A stretch of DNA of 64,000 nucleotides from Morchella semilibera (taxonomy: Eukaryota > Ascomycota > Pezizomycetes > Pezizales > Morchellaceae). This document shows positions 23,687-39,161 of the stretch, piece after piece (position 1 is the stretch's first letter; the number at the start of each line of letters is the position of its first letter). The notes beneath the pieces were generated by a model. The model was not told the DNA's origin. It ran no database searches and worked only from the letters and a program-made list of their open reading frames with translations. The stretch lies in NCBI GenBank assembly GCA_009192285.1, contig CM018605.1:1698530-1762529 (forward strand), written 5' to 3'. A program made the position numbers and the translations under genes.

Positions 23687-25021
23687 TAGATTATATGTCA
23701 AGTATTTATCACCCCGAGAAAAGGGACACGGCCATAACGTGGGGCACTAGAAGATCGAGAACCAACGCCATAGCCCACCAAGATTGTTCGCGCTAGAAGT
23801 GGGTTAAGTTTACGCCAAAAGGCGGGGGGGTCTTACTCTACTTCACTTAGGGGGCTTCACTTAGGGTGGGAGAGCATTGACTGGTTGGACAAGAGATGGT
23901 GCAATTGAATTCATGCAGCAGGCTTAAGTTTTCAGAGTTGCTTCGGCCGTGCGTGTGTGAGTTAGGGTGCATACTTTGGTCTTAGATTGCGCTAGGGGGG
24001 GGGGGGGGGGTGCTAGCTACATCTCCCATAGCTCCACGTGCGTGGACGTAATAGGCTAGAGGCCTTCACGGAATCTCACTCGGTTAGTACTAGTGATTTT
24101 CAAGCGATGGCGGATGGTGTGGGCTGTACTGGCTGGGGAACTCGCAGCTTTAATGTTAAAGAAATTCGCATCCCAGGAACACCTACTGCCATAGCAGTAG
24201 ATGGGGTTGTATTTAATAGTGACCGGCTACGTTTTCCATGACGGAGACTTTAAGAGCCTTTTTATACATACTTGCCACTGTTTAGAACCCACGAACGTGG
24301 CCAGTTAATTGAATGGAGGATGGGAATACGATATGGGGGCCCTTGTAAGTGCAAATCACTCAATTACAGTATGTACGAAAAAGATGAATGTGTTCTCTAG
24401 ATCTGCAGGCCCTACATAAATACAGTAGAGGCATGGAAGGAATAACACCCTTTCTCTTAGGACACAAGTCTAATCCACTATCCGGCCAGCAGTAACCTGG
24501 GGCATAGGATCAATGAATTAGGGCCCGTACAGTTACAGCGCAGTATCATGTCGATATTTGGGACTTTATCATGACATCAAGAAATATCCTCACTACGCGT
24601 GGGCTGTTCGAGCAACCATATTTTGAAGTTTACATACCAACAACACAGCCAACGCCAAGCCACAAGCATAGTCGAGTGATATCCAATGATCTCACTTTTG
24701 TCAATCCCAAATGAGAAATTCGCACTACATAGGCATCTTCTTGCAGCGCTATCATCGACACATGAACCATTACTATTGACCTGGACCGACAGATATCTAC
24801 ATTAAACACCACCCTCAAAAGCCAAAGTTATTCAAGCCAAAGATCACATTTGAAATCTAACTGCAAAAACACATATATATACCCACCATAACCGCAATGC
24901 CCCCGCGCCAATGCATACCCTTTCCAATTTGCAACTATTAAAACCCAACCTAATAAACAAAAAACAAAAAACAAATAAGAAGACATCCCGCAAAAATGCA
25001 TCCTAGGAAAACACAGACTAC
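23687..25021. other. Gene-free stretch downstream of the helicase gene
   Basis: Contains a 16-base G run at 23995-24010, a tandem CTTCACTTAGGG pair near 23840-23866, and AT-rich sequence leading to the helicase stop at 25022. A 67-codon frame at 24038 has no family resemblance. Confidence 0.45.
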
Positions 25022-28332
<3,311 letters not shown>

Positions 28333-29591
28333 ATTCTGTAGCTTTCTGAGCTAATAAATAGTTGTGAGCTTAGTTCCGTCCTAAGATGCCAGTATACAGA
28401 TATGCGGATATAGAGCCTCGAAGCCGATAGAGAAGCGTCTTATGCAGCTGTTTCAGAGAAACTCATCAAAATATCCGAAAAGAAATGGGGTAGAGTATAT
28501 GTATACGGAATGAATGAAGGCCGCTGGGGGAAGCTTAAAGGACAATGTAGCCATAAAAAACCAAGTGGGGAAACCTGGCGGACACGGAGGGGGAGGTGCT
28601 TGCCTAACAGAAGGCCATTCTAGGAAACAACTTCTAGAGTCGGGCCTCTTCGGATTACCCAACCCTGGAGTGGACTGGCTATATGTGGCCGTTAGAAACT
28701 AAATTGCATTAGTTTCAGTAATGATAGAGACACTATATGTTTCTGTTTATCAGAGAAACCCCCATAGAACATGAAGAAGACATCACTGCATATTATCCGG
28801 GGACGCACACAGCTTCCAGTTCCCATTATCAAAAGCTACCTCAAGTAAAACACTCCACATACCATACCACTTCAAAGACCTAACCCTCACAAGATTCACA
28901 CTTCACTCGCACCTCCTCCAAATCTAGAACTCCAAGGGGGCTCGATTTTATATTTTAATAATAATGAAGGCCGCGTAGTCAAATTACCATGTGCGAACAC
29001 TCCTCCTACACACACTCACACTCACCCCGCGTCCGCCAATCAAAATGTACGCTGTAGCCATGTAGTACATACTACACAAAGAACGAGTGAGCAGCCATGA
29101 CCAGAAGCCCCCCATTCTATGAATCCCGTCACGCCCCCGAGTATAAAACGTAGAGCCCCCTTCACAAGTTCTCACTCTCCCTTCTTCTTCTCTTCTCGCT
29201 CGCCTCATCCACACATACTCAATCTCTCTGAATTCATCACGGAATTCATCGAGAATTATCACAGTCATCATCATAAAAAGCATCTTCACCTGCAAAACCT
29301 ATCATCTCCATCTATAAAACCATCACTATAATCATTTCCATTCTCATCAACACCGTTTCTCACCCGGTACCCTCTCTATCTACTCGATCAACAGTAGGGA
29401 CAAAAAAAGACAACGAAAGTACCCCCCTTCTTCTTCGCAAAGGTAATTTCCATCATTATTTCTTATCTGTGATACTCTATCTTCTCGCTCAACGGTCAGA
29501 ATACAACTAAGCCCATCTCTCCACATATATAGTTATAACCAAAATAAACAACCACCACCACCACCACCCCACCACCACAAATAACTACAAG
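28333..29591. promoter_or_regulatory. Divergent promoter region, helicase / 115-aa protein
   Basis: Head-to-head gap of about 1.26 kb. TATAAAA at 29142-29148 with a following pyrimidine-rich stretch (29165-29590) looks like the promoter and a leader of roughly 400 nt for the rightward gene. Nothing else gene-like is seen. Confidence 0.5.
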
Positions 29592-29939
29592 ATGTTCGAT
29601 CTTTGCGCCCTTATCCGCCGTATCCTACCATTCCTCTCCCGTCCGCGCACCCCCGCTGCCCCCGCTCGCTCTACTACTCCGAACTCTGAAAACGACCCTA
29701 CCATTCTCCCTCGCCCCTATGTTAAACCTAAGATGATGGCCCGCGACGATGTCGGCGAAGATCGCAAGTACATTGGTGGGTACACTGCCGCGGAGTTCCT
29801 CGCGGCCGAAAGGGCTGCAGCAATTAAGGATGGGACTGGGCCACCGGCATCGGAGATTGGGTTGACCGGCGTTGGTGAGATCGATTATGATGATCCGGCG
29901 TTGGACTTTTTGACCGAGGTGGAGGGGATTAGGGATTAA
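29592..29939 (+). CDS. Hypothetical 115-aa protein
   Basis: I do not recognise this gene. A single exon encodes MFDLCALIRRILPFLSRPR, an amphipathic/hydrophobic start, then a Pro/Ala/Ser/Thr-rich linker. The most protein-like part is GEDRKYIGGYTAAEFLAAER, followed by an acidic tail (GVGEIDYDDPALDFLTEVEG). The start is at the end of a CCA-repeat and pyrimidine-rich leader with TATAAAA 450 bp upstream. The third-position GC of the frame is coding-like. It could be a peripheral membrane or small regulatory protein; no function is proposed. Confidence 0.6.
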   Translation: MFDLCALIRRILPFLSRPRTPAAPARSTTPNSENDPTILPRPYVKPKMMARDDVGEDRKYIGGYTAAEFLAAERAAAIKDGTGPPASEIGLTGVGEIDYDDPALDFLTEVEGIRD

Positions 29940-32627
29940 ATTTGGGGTGGTACTTTACAAAGGCGGTATAAATGGGGTCGAAATGTATTGCTGTCAAGTG
30001 GGATGGCTCATTTTTTTTTTCTTTTTTTTTTCTTTTACTATATTTTTTTCCTTCTCTCTATTGTGTCTCTGTTGCTGATCATGACCACGATTTTCACTGC
30101 TATTTTTTCCTTTTCTTCTCATATTAAATGCCGTCTCTCGTTTTCCCCTTCCCTTCTGCCCACATATTAAATCCCGTCTCCCTCTTCCCACTTTCCTTCC
30201 ACCTTCAGGTTCATTTGTATACCCACCTACTCCAAACACGGATGTCTTTCTTTCTTTTTTCTCTGGGAGGTCACAGGATCGATAGAAGATGATTCGTTTC
30301 TACGCAACCGTGCAAGCTACATATAGGTACAGGAGTTTGGCTGACTCCTAGTTGCCTGACGTGCAGTCGACTACATGTACTTGTACATCAGTTTGGCCCT
30401 TAGTTGGCTGACAGCGATGTATATATTAAAATTTTATTTTCTTTACTACTAGAGTGTTTTGGTCACGGCAACTCCTTGACAGAAATCCTAGATCTTATCA
30501 CACATGGTTGTTTTTTCCTAGACCCAATAAAGAACGTTTGGTCATGGACATTATTATAGGTAATCCCAGAGCTCAGCGAGTCTTTCTCATATGACCATCT
30601 GTCCTCAACAACTGTTAGTAGCGAAACACTAAGCTATCTCTTCTTGTCCGTCACCAGCAGGTACCTGAAGCCAATATCTTCATTTAACCCACAACTAACT
30701 CTTGCTATCAGATACTCTCCTTGCCGAGGTGCCGAGACAGACCCCCAGCACTACCCTAATATCGAGTATGCACCAATCATGCCTCAGCACATAACGGTCG
30801 TCCCCTGTATCCATTATCACTCATAAAATCTCCGTTCAATTTTTCCTAACCCTCTTTTATTCCCTCTAGCATCTAGTAGAGCCGCTTATACCACCACTTC
30901 ATCCGTAAAACAATAGTCTACCCACCTCCAAATTGAACTTTTGGTTTCCCTTATAGGATTCAATACCCCGCTCGCGGATTAAGGGCATTAGGACGGATGC
31001 CTCGAGAAAAAGTCCTTTTTGGATAACTGACAGGGGCGGGCATCTCGAGTAACGGTTTAACCCGGCAGTGAATACCGAATGCTCTTCTTAGTCGAAGAAT
31101 CTTGGGATATTTTGAGCTACACTGTTTGATTCCCCATTGCGTGCAGATGGGTCTAGGAACATGTGTCCTTGTCCAAACCCACCCCCAGTAGAAGGGGAAG
31201 AACCATCACCGGCTCGACGCGCCACCAATATAGAAGCACGGGTCCCTTGGTTGGCTTCTTTCTTCTTTAGTTGGAGGGGGCGCGCGCCGGGTAGAGGTTG
31301 GCGAAGAGTTTCCCGCCACACGGGGGGATATCGATAAGTTGAATCGTGAGTTTGTCTCGTGACGAGTACCGGCCAACCCTCTGGGAAACTATGGACATGA
31401 ACGCGACGATACTCGAAGAGTCTGCCTGTGGCCGCGACGGTTGCTGCTCGGCGGCGATAGCTTAAAAAAAAAAAAAAAAAAAGAGAAGGGGGGTACCTCT
31501 TTCTTGCTTTCTTTCTTTCACCACCACTTCCCCCACCACCCACCACTTGCGTCATCGCTGCTGGATCTCGCTACTATACTTTCTCTTCTGGGAGGAGTTA
31601 GCGAGGGGTAGCACCCTGCCTGGTGTGATTTGATGCCATAGTTTCATTCTTTTTCTAGTCCTCTACTTTGCTTGACGTTTCCCGGCCCTCTCACTACTAC
31701 ACTACTGAAAGATGGAAGGTGGGTATATATAGGAGATCTTATACTATATACTATACTAACGTGCTTACACTCCTCCCTTTCTTACGTCCACATACACTAT
31801 TTTCTACTGCGGCGGAATCAACCGTGTTTCCAGTGCTTCTAGGGGTGACAACTAAAATCTTGCAAGCGCGGTCACGTCACGGGTTATCACTCGCACAGCT
31901 TACTCATCACCTAACAGCCACCAGCCACCACCAATATTGCAACAGCACCGCGCCACACATACATCGAACCGTTTCTCCAAGACATGCATGATGCGCCTTT
32001 TCAGGATACGTGTGGCAATTTCGACGGTGGCCTTGGTGGTTATGCAGAAGGAAGAAACAAGGGGTAGGAATACCAAGCCACCGTTGGGCGCCTGAGTCGT
32101 CTTGTTGACACCTTTCCGAAATGCGTTATGTAGGAAGCAAGATCGATCCATGGATGTTGTGCCTCGTTTTAGGCGAAACCATAACCTCGGGATTGATGTT
32201 GACTACATCCGAACTTCCACAAAACCGATGTCAACTTATTTCATTTGAAAATAAGGATAGTGCACAATTAATGTCCAAATATTCACAAAAGACGATGAAT
32301 GTGTGTTGTAACCCACCAACGGGCTTCTATATTTTTACGACAGAAAGAGAAACCCTAACCAAAGAACCAAACAGAAAAAAAAAACAGGAAATCAAAAAAG
32401 TAGTGAAGAAACCCCATTTTTTATCCCGTCCGTCTTTTAAGAACCCAGATGTTAACAGAAAAAAGAAGACCTCGCTCAAACGCAACACACAAACTTTTGT
32501 ATATTAGACGTATGAAAGAGATCGGACTCTAACTATTAACACTAAGCGCCCACCCCTGGCGCCTTCATATTACGCTAACCCCACCTTTCCACCGAGAGGT
32601 ATTTTTACTTCACCGAGTGCGAACCGC
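29940..32627. other. Gene-free region
   Basis: T/CT-rich 3' region of the 115-aa gene to about 30260, then AT-rich DNA with one TACATGTA (30372), an A18 run at 31463-31481, and short repeats. No recognised gene. The last 100 bp are the ADP/ATP carrier's 3' region. Confidence 0.5.
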
Positions 32628-34124
32628 TTAACCGGAACCACCCTTGTAGGCCTTTCCGAACATGAGAAGCTGAACCTGGTCGTAGATTGACAAGACACCA
32701 GCACCAGCAACACCACGGAGGATGTTGGCACCAGCACCCTTGAAGAGAGACTTAACACCCTCGGCCTTGACGATCTGGGTGAAAGCATCGAAGGAAGACT
32801 TGTACTTGACGGCCTCACCAGAAGTCTGTTATGTGTGTAAGAGAGTGTTCAGAAGACCAACTTGAATGGAATATTAACTTACCATCATCATACGACGACG
32901 GACGGTGTCGAGAGGGTAAGAGGCGATACCGGCACCAGTGGTGACTCCCCATCCGAGAGCGAAAGAGGCAAGGAAGTTGCCCTCAAGAGATCCAGTGAGA
33001 AGGATGGGCTTGAGCGAGTCGTACATACCGAAGTACAGACCACGGTAGACAACAATTCCGAGAACGGAAGGACCGAAACCACGGTAAAGACCGGAGATAC
33101 CATCAGAGGCAAGGGTCTTCTTGTAGACGTCAATGAGACCGTTGAACTGGCGCTCACCACCCTTCTTGGCGGACTTGGCGTCGTTGGCAAGACGGGTACG
33201 GGCGTAGTCAAGGGAGTAGACGAAGAGGAGTGAAGTGGCACCAGCGGCACCACCAGAGGCCAAGTTACCGGCCATCCACTTAGCGTAACCATCACGGTCC
33301 TTCTTGTATCCGAACATGGACTTGAACTTGTCACGGAAAGCAAAGTTCAGGGCCTGGGTAGGGAAGTAACGAATGACGTTGGCGGTGTTACCACGCCACA
33401 GAGAAACGGTACCTGAATAATATGGTTAGATTATGAGAGAATTTTTTTTTGCATCTTAGATATCTTACCCTCATCAGCCATGGTACGCTTGAAGCAGTCG
33501 ACGATACCATTGTACTTGCGGTCAAGACGTCCAGCCTTGATCATCTCATCCTATACGGAGAAAAATATGGTTAGAATAATGAATTCAGTAGCTGAATATA
33601 CCGAATGTTATCCGGAATATTCGCCCGCTGAGAAGGTGTACTAACCTGGTTCTGAATGAGAAGCTTGATACGCTCGATAGGAGCAGCAGCAGTCTTCGAG
33701 ACGGCGGCGGAAACACCACCCACTATAATTGCCCAGGAGCTTGTTAGCAATCTACACCCCAGACTAAATGCTTATCGAGATTCCTCGAAATTTTCAAATA
33801 GCAGTATTGACATGGTGGATTGATTGGTGAACATACTCAAGAAGTCAACCACGAAGGTCTAAACCAATAATAGTTAGCGAAAAATTCTTTCAACAGGTGA
33901 AACCCATGATGCACCCCCGCCAACCCAGCAACGGAACCAGCAACCATCACGATAAGAAGCCCAAAATGATAACATTATCCCCCACTTCATTGTGGAGGTC
34001 AATTGAAGTTCATCTTATCGATCGTGGTAACGGTAACACCACTAAGATCGGCCCCGGCCCAGCCGAAAGAAAAAGGAAAGAAATTTTGGTAACTTACGGA
34101 CTGAGGCTTCTGTTGTGTCGACAT
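32628..34124 (-). CDS. Mitochondrial ADP/ATP carrier
   Basis: Inner-membrane antiporter that exchanges cytosolic ADP for matrix ATP. Six exons: 34098-34124, 33837-33858, 33646-33722, 33469-33550, 32883-33412 and 32628-32825, giving 311 aa. Three mitochondrial-carrier repeats carry the signatures PIERIK (first), SLDYAR (second, with the Ser usual for this carrier) and PLDTVR (third). The diagnostic RRRMMM follows, split from TSGEA by the last intron. Other matches are [52 protein letters not shown] and [19 protein letters not shown]. Exon 1 encodes only nine residues (MSTQQKPQS). The gene is divergent from the 1133-aa protein gene. Codon use is strongly biased toward C-ending codons, in keeping with high expression. 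Identity is very sure. Confidence 0.96.
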
Positions 34125-35759
34125 CTTAACAAACGTGCGAGGGGAGAGTGATGCTAAAGAGGATGAATGACGGTAAAGATCGAGTCAACGATTCTTTACT
34201 GTTTTCTGGATGGAATGGAGAGAGAGGGGATGGATGAGAGAGAAGGAGAAAAGGATGGAAAGAGTTGAGGAGGACGATGGGTTTTTGAACGGGGTCGGTG
34301 GAGAAGTCTTGGCACTTTCTGTTCTCACTGCTTGAGGACGAGGGAAAAAAAATGTGAAACGCCGCTCACAGAGGCTGGAGTGATCCCTGTTTTTACCTTA
34401 ATGGGGCATAGCTGGGACTGGCTTTTCCCGTTCCGCCCCGATGTTTGTGGAAGCAATTTTTTAGGGCGGCATCACCGCACAGGGATCCAAGTGGCAGTCG
34501 GACAAGGAATTCTCATCAACTTTCATACTGGTAACATTTCTCTAGCATTTCCTCTACTGCGGGAAGAAGCCGCCGCTTTGAAAAGCAGGAGGAAGGAGAT
34601 GCCATCCAGAGCAACATGGAGGTCTGGTATTACTTAATATCAGACTCCAATATTTTCACAAGCCTAGAGAAAAGAATTAGACGTCAGCTCTTCCAGAAAG
34701 TCCTCCTTGCTGGCCGGTTTTCTCCAGTTAAAGAAAATTAAAATACTGTAACATTATTACTACAATCGAATCTACCGGTATGGTGACCGGAACAACTGGC
34801 GCTGCATGTGAAGTCCTTTTGACAATATGAAAATAAGTATTGGTTGGAATTGCCTTCTACGTATGTACCCAGGAGAGCTCTTACGGGTGAGACTTTCGGA
34901 GTCTCGGTATGAAGGTTTACGATAGGGGAGGTTTCGATATTGGCTCATACTGATGATATTCGTCGTTCACCAGGGGAACCACATCAGGGCTCGTTTTTAG
35001 TTTGTTTTTCCTTCAAGACAACCTTCTCCCTCTCTTCCTTGCATGTTAACATCCTAGAATTTTTTTTTTTTTTTTTTTTTCCTTTTCCTTATCTTCCATT
35101 TCCTTTCTTGACGATACTGTTCAACCATCATACAAAGGCTTCTGATCATACAAGTCTCGAATATGCCACACCCTAAGATTCGGTGGCCCGCCGCCACAGT
35201 AAAGGCCCACTAGAATAAGCAAAACGTCGCGTGCAGGACCCTGCCCCTCGAAAGGATATGTGCCTAGGATTCGAAAGGGAAGAGCTGGAGTTATTTGGTC
35301 CAATCGGACAGACTCGTAGAGCCGCGACACCGCGGCTACCCAAAGATAATTTTCTCGGCGGTGTGAGAAAGAGAGAAAGATTCATACCACTATCTACATA
35401 GTAGTAACGATCAATAAGTTCATTAAAAATAACCAAAGCAAAAACCATAACTTTATCAGCCCTTCGGTTAAGGAGAAAGTGTGTATGTGTTCGCTCTGCT
35501 TAGCAGTAGGTAAGGACACCATGATGTTGTGCCTTATCGCCCTGTCGCTGGATCAACAAGGGTGGAACCTCCTACCTGCATACGGCAAGGTGACGGGCAG
35601 TCAATTTTTCAGCCACATGCGTAACCGCAGTAACGCGTCCGCCATCACATTTTGTTTTCATCCCCCTCCCCCCGCCGAACCCATACAACAACAATAATAA
35701 CGACTTAGGTTCCGAATGTTTCATGTGACGATTTCTTTTTGACCACCGATAACCGCGAA
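34125..35759. promoter_or_regulatory. Divergent promoter region, ADP/ATP carrier / 1133-aa protein
   Basis: About 1.6 kb between head-to-head starts. GA-rich DNA at 34200-34290 is the CT-rich promoter side of the carrier gene. A T-run of about 22 lies at 35060-35081. No gene is seen between. Confidence 0.5.
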
Positions 35760-38700
35760 ATGACCGAAGCTTTGCAAAAATTCAGAGGTAGTCTTTCAAC
35801 CACTACTTACAATCCAACAAAGGCATGGACAACTGCTCGTTGCCATCGGCTTCTACGACCGCTCTCCTCGAAGTTACAAGCTCTTAGGAACATTGTGAAG
35901 TCGAATCCTTCCGTCACCACCGAAAATGCAGCTCGTCCGAGGCCAAAACGCGATCCCACAGATCCCGATGCTTTGTTCGTTGAAACAATTGAAAAGGCAG
36001 CGGGAACAGCTGGGATGGGGGTGAGGCGGGCGCGGGCCAGGCCACAGAGGACATATTCTGGAGCCGGCGGTAATGGGTCAAGAAATCACAGGAATCACGC
36101 ACCAACAGCCCCTATTGATGTGCCATCAATAAACATCGACGATTCTTATCTTTCAATATGGGGAGACTCAATCAGTAACCCGGCAGAGTCTGAATCCCAA
36201 TCGCATCCAAAGCGGTCACATCAGCCAAAGGCTCAGGATCCAAATGATCCACGTTTTCTCCTCCACTCACTCAAGTCCCATGTCCATCCTTCCATATTCT
36301 GCATCTACCTCGGGATTTACGCTGCACTTGAGTCTGTACTTCTCTTCACCAAACCCACGCCCTCCAAATCCAAGGTTCTCCCCCTTCGCACGCTCGCTGC
36401 CCGCAAAATCGCGCATTGTATTCTCGCTACATCTGGCGAGGTTGACTCTGATGACATTTGGTACGATGCCGCCGCAGAGCTGGGATCTGGCGGCGAATAC
36501 CTCCGTGATGTAGTTCGCTGGCATGCGATTGAACTCGTGAGAGAGTGTATTACGGATGGTTTGATGAAGGGTCGACAAGGAAACAATGGTGGTATAGGGA
36601 TGGCCGGCGTAATAATAGGAATTTGCCGAAGCTATGGGGCTGAGCAGGAGGCCCAGTCACTCCTTCAGACTTTGTTTGACCTTTCTCCTGTTATCTCTTC
36701 CTCCGATCACCCCCCAATTCTTACTCTTCAGAAGCTTTGGCACTCGGACCAAAACATTATCTACAGGTTTCTTGCACAGAATTTCCCAACGACACGATCA
36801 AATCCGTCTTGGCTTGGAAGTACCGATATCAGGAAATTGCTCCAACTTGATCTTGATGAAAACCCAGGTCTCGAAGTTCTTACAACGCGGGCTCTTGAGG
36901 CAGCGTTTGGTCTCTTTGGAGAAGAGCATATTAATGCCCTTTCCGCTCGGCGTCAGAAAGCCTCAAAACGTAAAGGTGCCCTGCGTGCTTCTAAAGCTAA
37001 TAGTGAAGAAGCTGTGAAGAAGGCAGCTGTTATGCCATACAATGTTGCTACAAAGGCAGAAAACACAATTCTTAAAGCTACTAGAGAACTTGTTCCCCTC
37101 TCCTTATACAACCCTAGATCAGAAGCTGTAGGTATAATTAAACAGCTTGTACAAGGTTTCCTTGTCCAAGATCCTGGGGTTAAAAGCAGTACTGAGGATG
37201 TATGGGGCGGGAATTGGCCCGTTGCAGCTAAGGTTGTAATTCTCCTTCAAGGCCTTGGTAGTAACGCTGGAGATGATAGCATGATTATGGATGAGCTTGC
37301 TAGATGTCTTGAAGATATCTGTAGCTCTGGTGGAAAACATGCCTTAAGGTCATTAGCAGGCTTTATAGCAGAGTGCTACACACCTCTCTATAATGGTGCT
37401 TCTAGAGCGGAGGAAGATCCAATCCAACAACTCTCGAATCGTCTCTTGAGCATTGCCGCCGTAAACAGGGCGTCTTCGTCTTTCCATGGACAAGATGGGT
37501 TTGGGTCTTCAGGAATCGCCCCGGAAACACCTCAGACTGCTTTAGGAATGAAAATGGTAACATTTACTCCAGGCAAGCCTGAGCTTGCTCCGCATCAAGA
37601 GCGATTTGAAACAAAGCGTTATTTGATTGCGCAATTGGCCCTTCAGATTGCTGTTACATTCTCGGTCTCAGAGGGAGTCAAATCAAATACTTCGTGGATT
37701 GATTGGCTAAGAAAGTTTGAACACAAGGTTATCGGCCTTAAAATTCAGACACCAGGGAGAGTTAAGAATTTCCTACAGCCTCTAAATATGAAGGATGAAC
37801 TTGAGAAGGGTACAAGGGCCAATCAAAAGAAGGGTATCGAAAAGAAAATGGAGAAACGAAAAGGATGGCGATACGAGGAGGGATTGGACTTGTGGGTTGC
37901 TATTGGCGCTACTCCTGGCAAGAAAGAGAGGAGAAGTGGATTGTTTATGGAAAGCGTGGAGATTGAGATGCCAGACGATGATTACGAGTGGAGAGATGAA
38001 TATGAAGTTACCTCCATCTCTAGTGACGTCGAAGAGGCTTCTGTTAGTGAAGAAGATGAACTGGAAGCCTCTGTGGTTTCGTCTGAGGATGAAAAGGATG
38101 AAGATAGGGGGGTTGATGATCGACCCGCCACCCCATCATCGTCATCATCGTTCATAGAAGATGACTCTGACGAAGACGCCGATTATTACTCCAATCTTCG
38201 CGTTACACCCCCTCGTACAGTTCGGCGTTCTCCCCGTGGTACCGCAAGGATCAAGAAGAGCCTTGCTTATTTCTCTATCATCAGGTCGTCTTCCCCTATA
38301 TTTGTAAGAACACCATTACAGACCCAGTCAAGCGCATTAAAAAGGCAGTACAACTTCAGTGTTGTTGTTAGCTCTCCTTCCTTGAAAAACTCCTCGGTAG
38401 TTTCTTCAACTATAAAGAGGCTTGGTGTCGACAAGGACGACTGGGAAGATGAGGATCAAGATTTGGATTCAGATGGAGTGGTGATGGAGGACTACTCGTC
38501 ACCTGTTCTCAGGAGAATGGAGAGAAGGCAGGAGTATACCGAAGACGACGATAAGGTGGAAGCTGGGTCAGAGCAGGAGGAGGGGGAGGAGGAGGAGGAG
38601 GAGGAGGAAGTTGTTGGTGATATATCGTTTGGTGATGCTCAATTCGGTTCATCTTCACCATACTCATCTCCGAATCCCCTTCCTACACCACCATCTAAGC

Positions 38701-39161
38701 GGAAACGTGAGGCTGCGATACCATTGCCCAAACTTATGGATTACAATTCGCTCGACGAAGAAGAATTCGAGGGACTCGAAGAACAAGAATTTAGAGGATC
38801 TAGTGAAGAACAGGAATTCGGGGAGCCCGAAGGGGACAGAGAATACCAAGAACGGGACATGGAAGATGAGATGTCAGAGGAGGATCATCCTTCTGCCTCA
38901 AACCTCCCCTCGTCGCCCCCGCCGCCAACCCCACCACCTCACCCCCGTCGTCCGAAACGCAACTCTCTTGGCGCACTTAAATCAATGGTTAACATCAATG
39001 ATCCTGTTACCTCACCAAACGTCAGCCTAGAATCAAGAGATCTGAACGAAATTCTAGAAAGGTCGTCCAAGAAGAGTCGCCTAAAGAGAAAGAAGCTCCG
39101 AGTGAAAAAGAGGAGAAAAGTGGATGACTTTGATATGAGTGATGATGAGTTGGGACGGTAA
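35760..39161 (+). CDS. Unrecognised 1133-aa protein with acidic and basic C-terminal region
   Basis: Single long exon. The open frame begins upstream at a TTG (35739), but the first ATG is 35760 (MTEALQKFRG), which I take as the start. The N-terminal region contains WTTARCHRLLRPLSSKLQAL, which looks conserved, and a mostly helical body (about 150-720; for example HPSIFCIYLGIYAALESVLL, ARKIAHCILATSGEVDSDDI). From about residue 740 it becomes acidic and Ser-rich (EEASVSEEDELEAS, EEGEEEEEEEEVVGD) with short SPIF and SSPY motifs. The end is a strongly basic cluster (KKSRLKRKKLRVKKRRK, about 1105-1121) suited to a nuclear localisation signal. This suggests a chromatin, nucleolar or kinetochore-type protein; no family was recognised and no function is assigned. 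Confidence 0.88.
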   Translation: MTEALQKFRGSLSTTTYNPTKAWTTARCHRLLRPLSSKLQALRNIVKSNPSVTTENAARPRPKRDPTDPDALFVETIEKAAGTAGMGVRRARARPQRTYSGAGGNGSRNHRNHAPTAPIDVPSINIDDSYLSIWGDSISNPAESESQSHPKRSHQPKAQDPNDPRFLLHSLKSHVHPSIFCIYLGIYAALESVLLFTKPTPSKSKVLPLRTLAARKIAHCILATSGEVDSDDIWYDAAAELGSGGEYLRDVVRWHAIELVRECITDGLMKGRQGNNGGIGMAGVIIGICRSYGAEQEAQSLLQTLFDLSPVISSSDHPPILTLQKLWHSDQNIIYRFLAQNFPTTRSNPSWLGSTDIRKLLQLDLDENPGLEVLTTRALEAAFGLFGEEHINALSARRQKASKRKGALRASKANSEEAVKKAAVMPYNVATKAENTILKATRELVPLSLYNPRSEAVGIIKQLVQGFLVQDPGVKSSTEDVWGGNWPVAAKVVILLQGLGSNAGDDSMIMDELARCLEDICSSGGKHALRSLAGFIAECYTPLYNGASRAEEDPIQQLSNRLLSIAAVNRASSSFHGQDGFGSSGIAPETPQTALGMKMVTFTPGKPELAPHQERFETKRYLIAQLALQIAVTFSVSEGVKSNTSWIDWLRKFEHKVIGLKIQTPGRVKNFLQPLNMKDELEKGTRANQKKGIEKKMEKRKGWRYEEGLDLWVAIGATPGKKERRSGLFMESVEIEMPDDDYEWRDEYEVTSISSDVEEASVSEEDELEASVVSSEDEKDEDRGVDDRPATPSSSSSFIEDDSDEDADYYSNLRVTPPRTVRRSPRGTARIKKSLAYFSIIRSSSPIFVRTPLQTQSSALKRQYNFSVVVSSPSLKNSSVVSSTIKRLGVDKDDWEDEDQDLDSDGVVMEDYSSPVLRRMERRQEYTEDDDKVEAGSEQEEGEEEEEEEEVVGDISFGDAQFGSSSPYSSPNPLPTPPSKRKREAAIPLPKLMDYNSLDEEEFEGLEEQEFRGSSEEQEFGEPEGDREYQERDMEDEMSEEDHPSASNLPSSPPPPTPPPHPRRPKRNSLGALKSMVNINDPVTSPNVSLESRDLNEILERSSKKSRLKRKKLRVKKRRKVDDFDMSDDELGR

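Noticed and set aside
32888-33343. Ser/Val/Thr-rich minus-strand frame and a plus-strand frame within the ADP/ATP carrier
   Set aside because: Out-of-frame shadows caused by the strongly biased codon use of the carrier gene.
35739-35759. Extra N-terminal codons of the 1133-aa protein
   Set aside because: The frame's first codon there is TTG. The first ATG is 35760, and non-ATG starts are uncommon in fungi.
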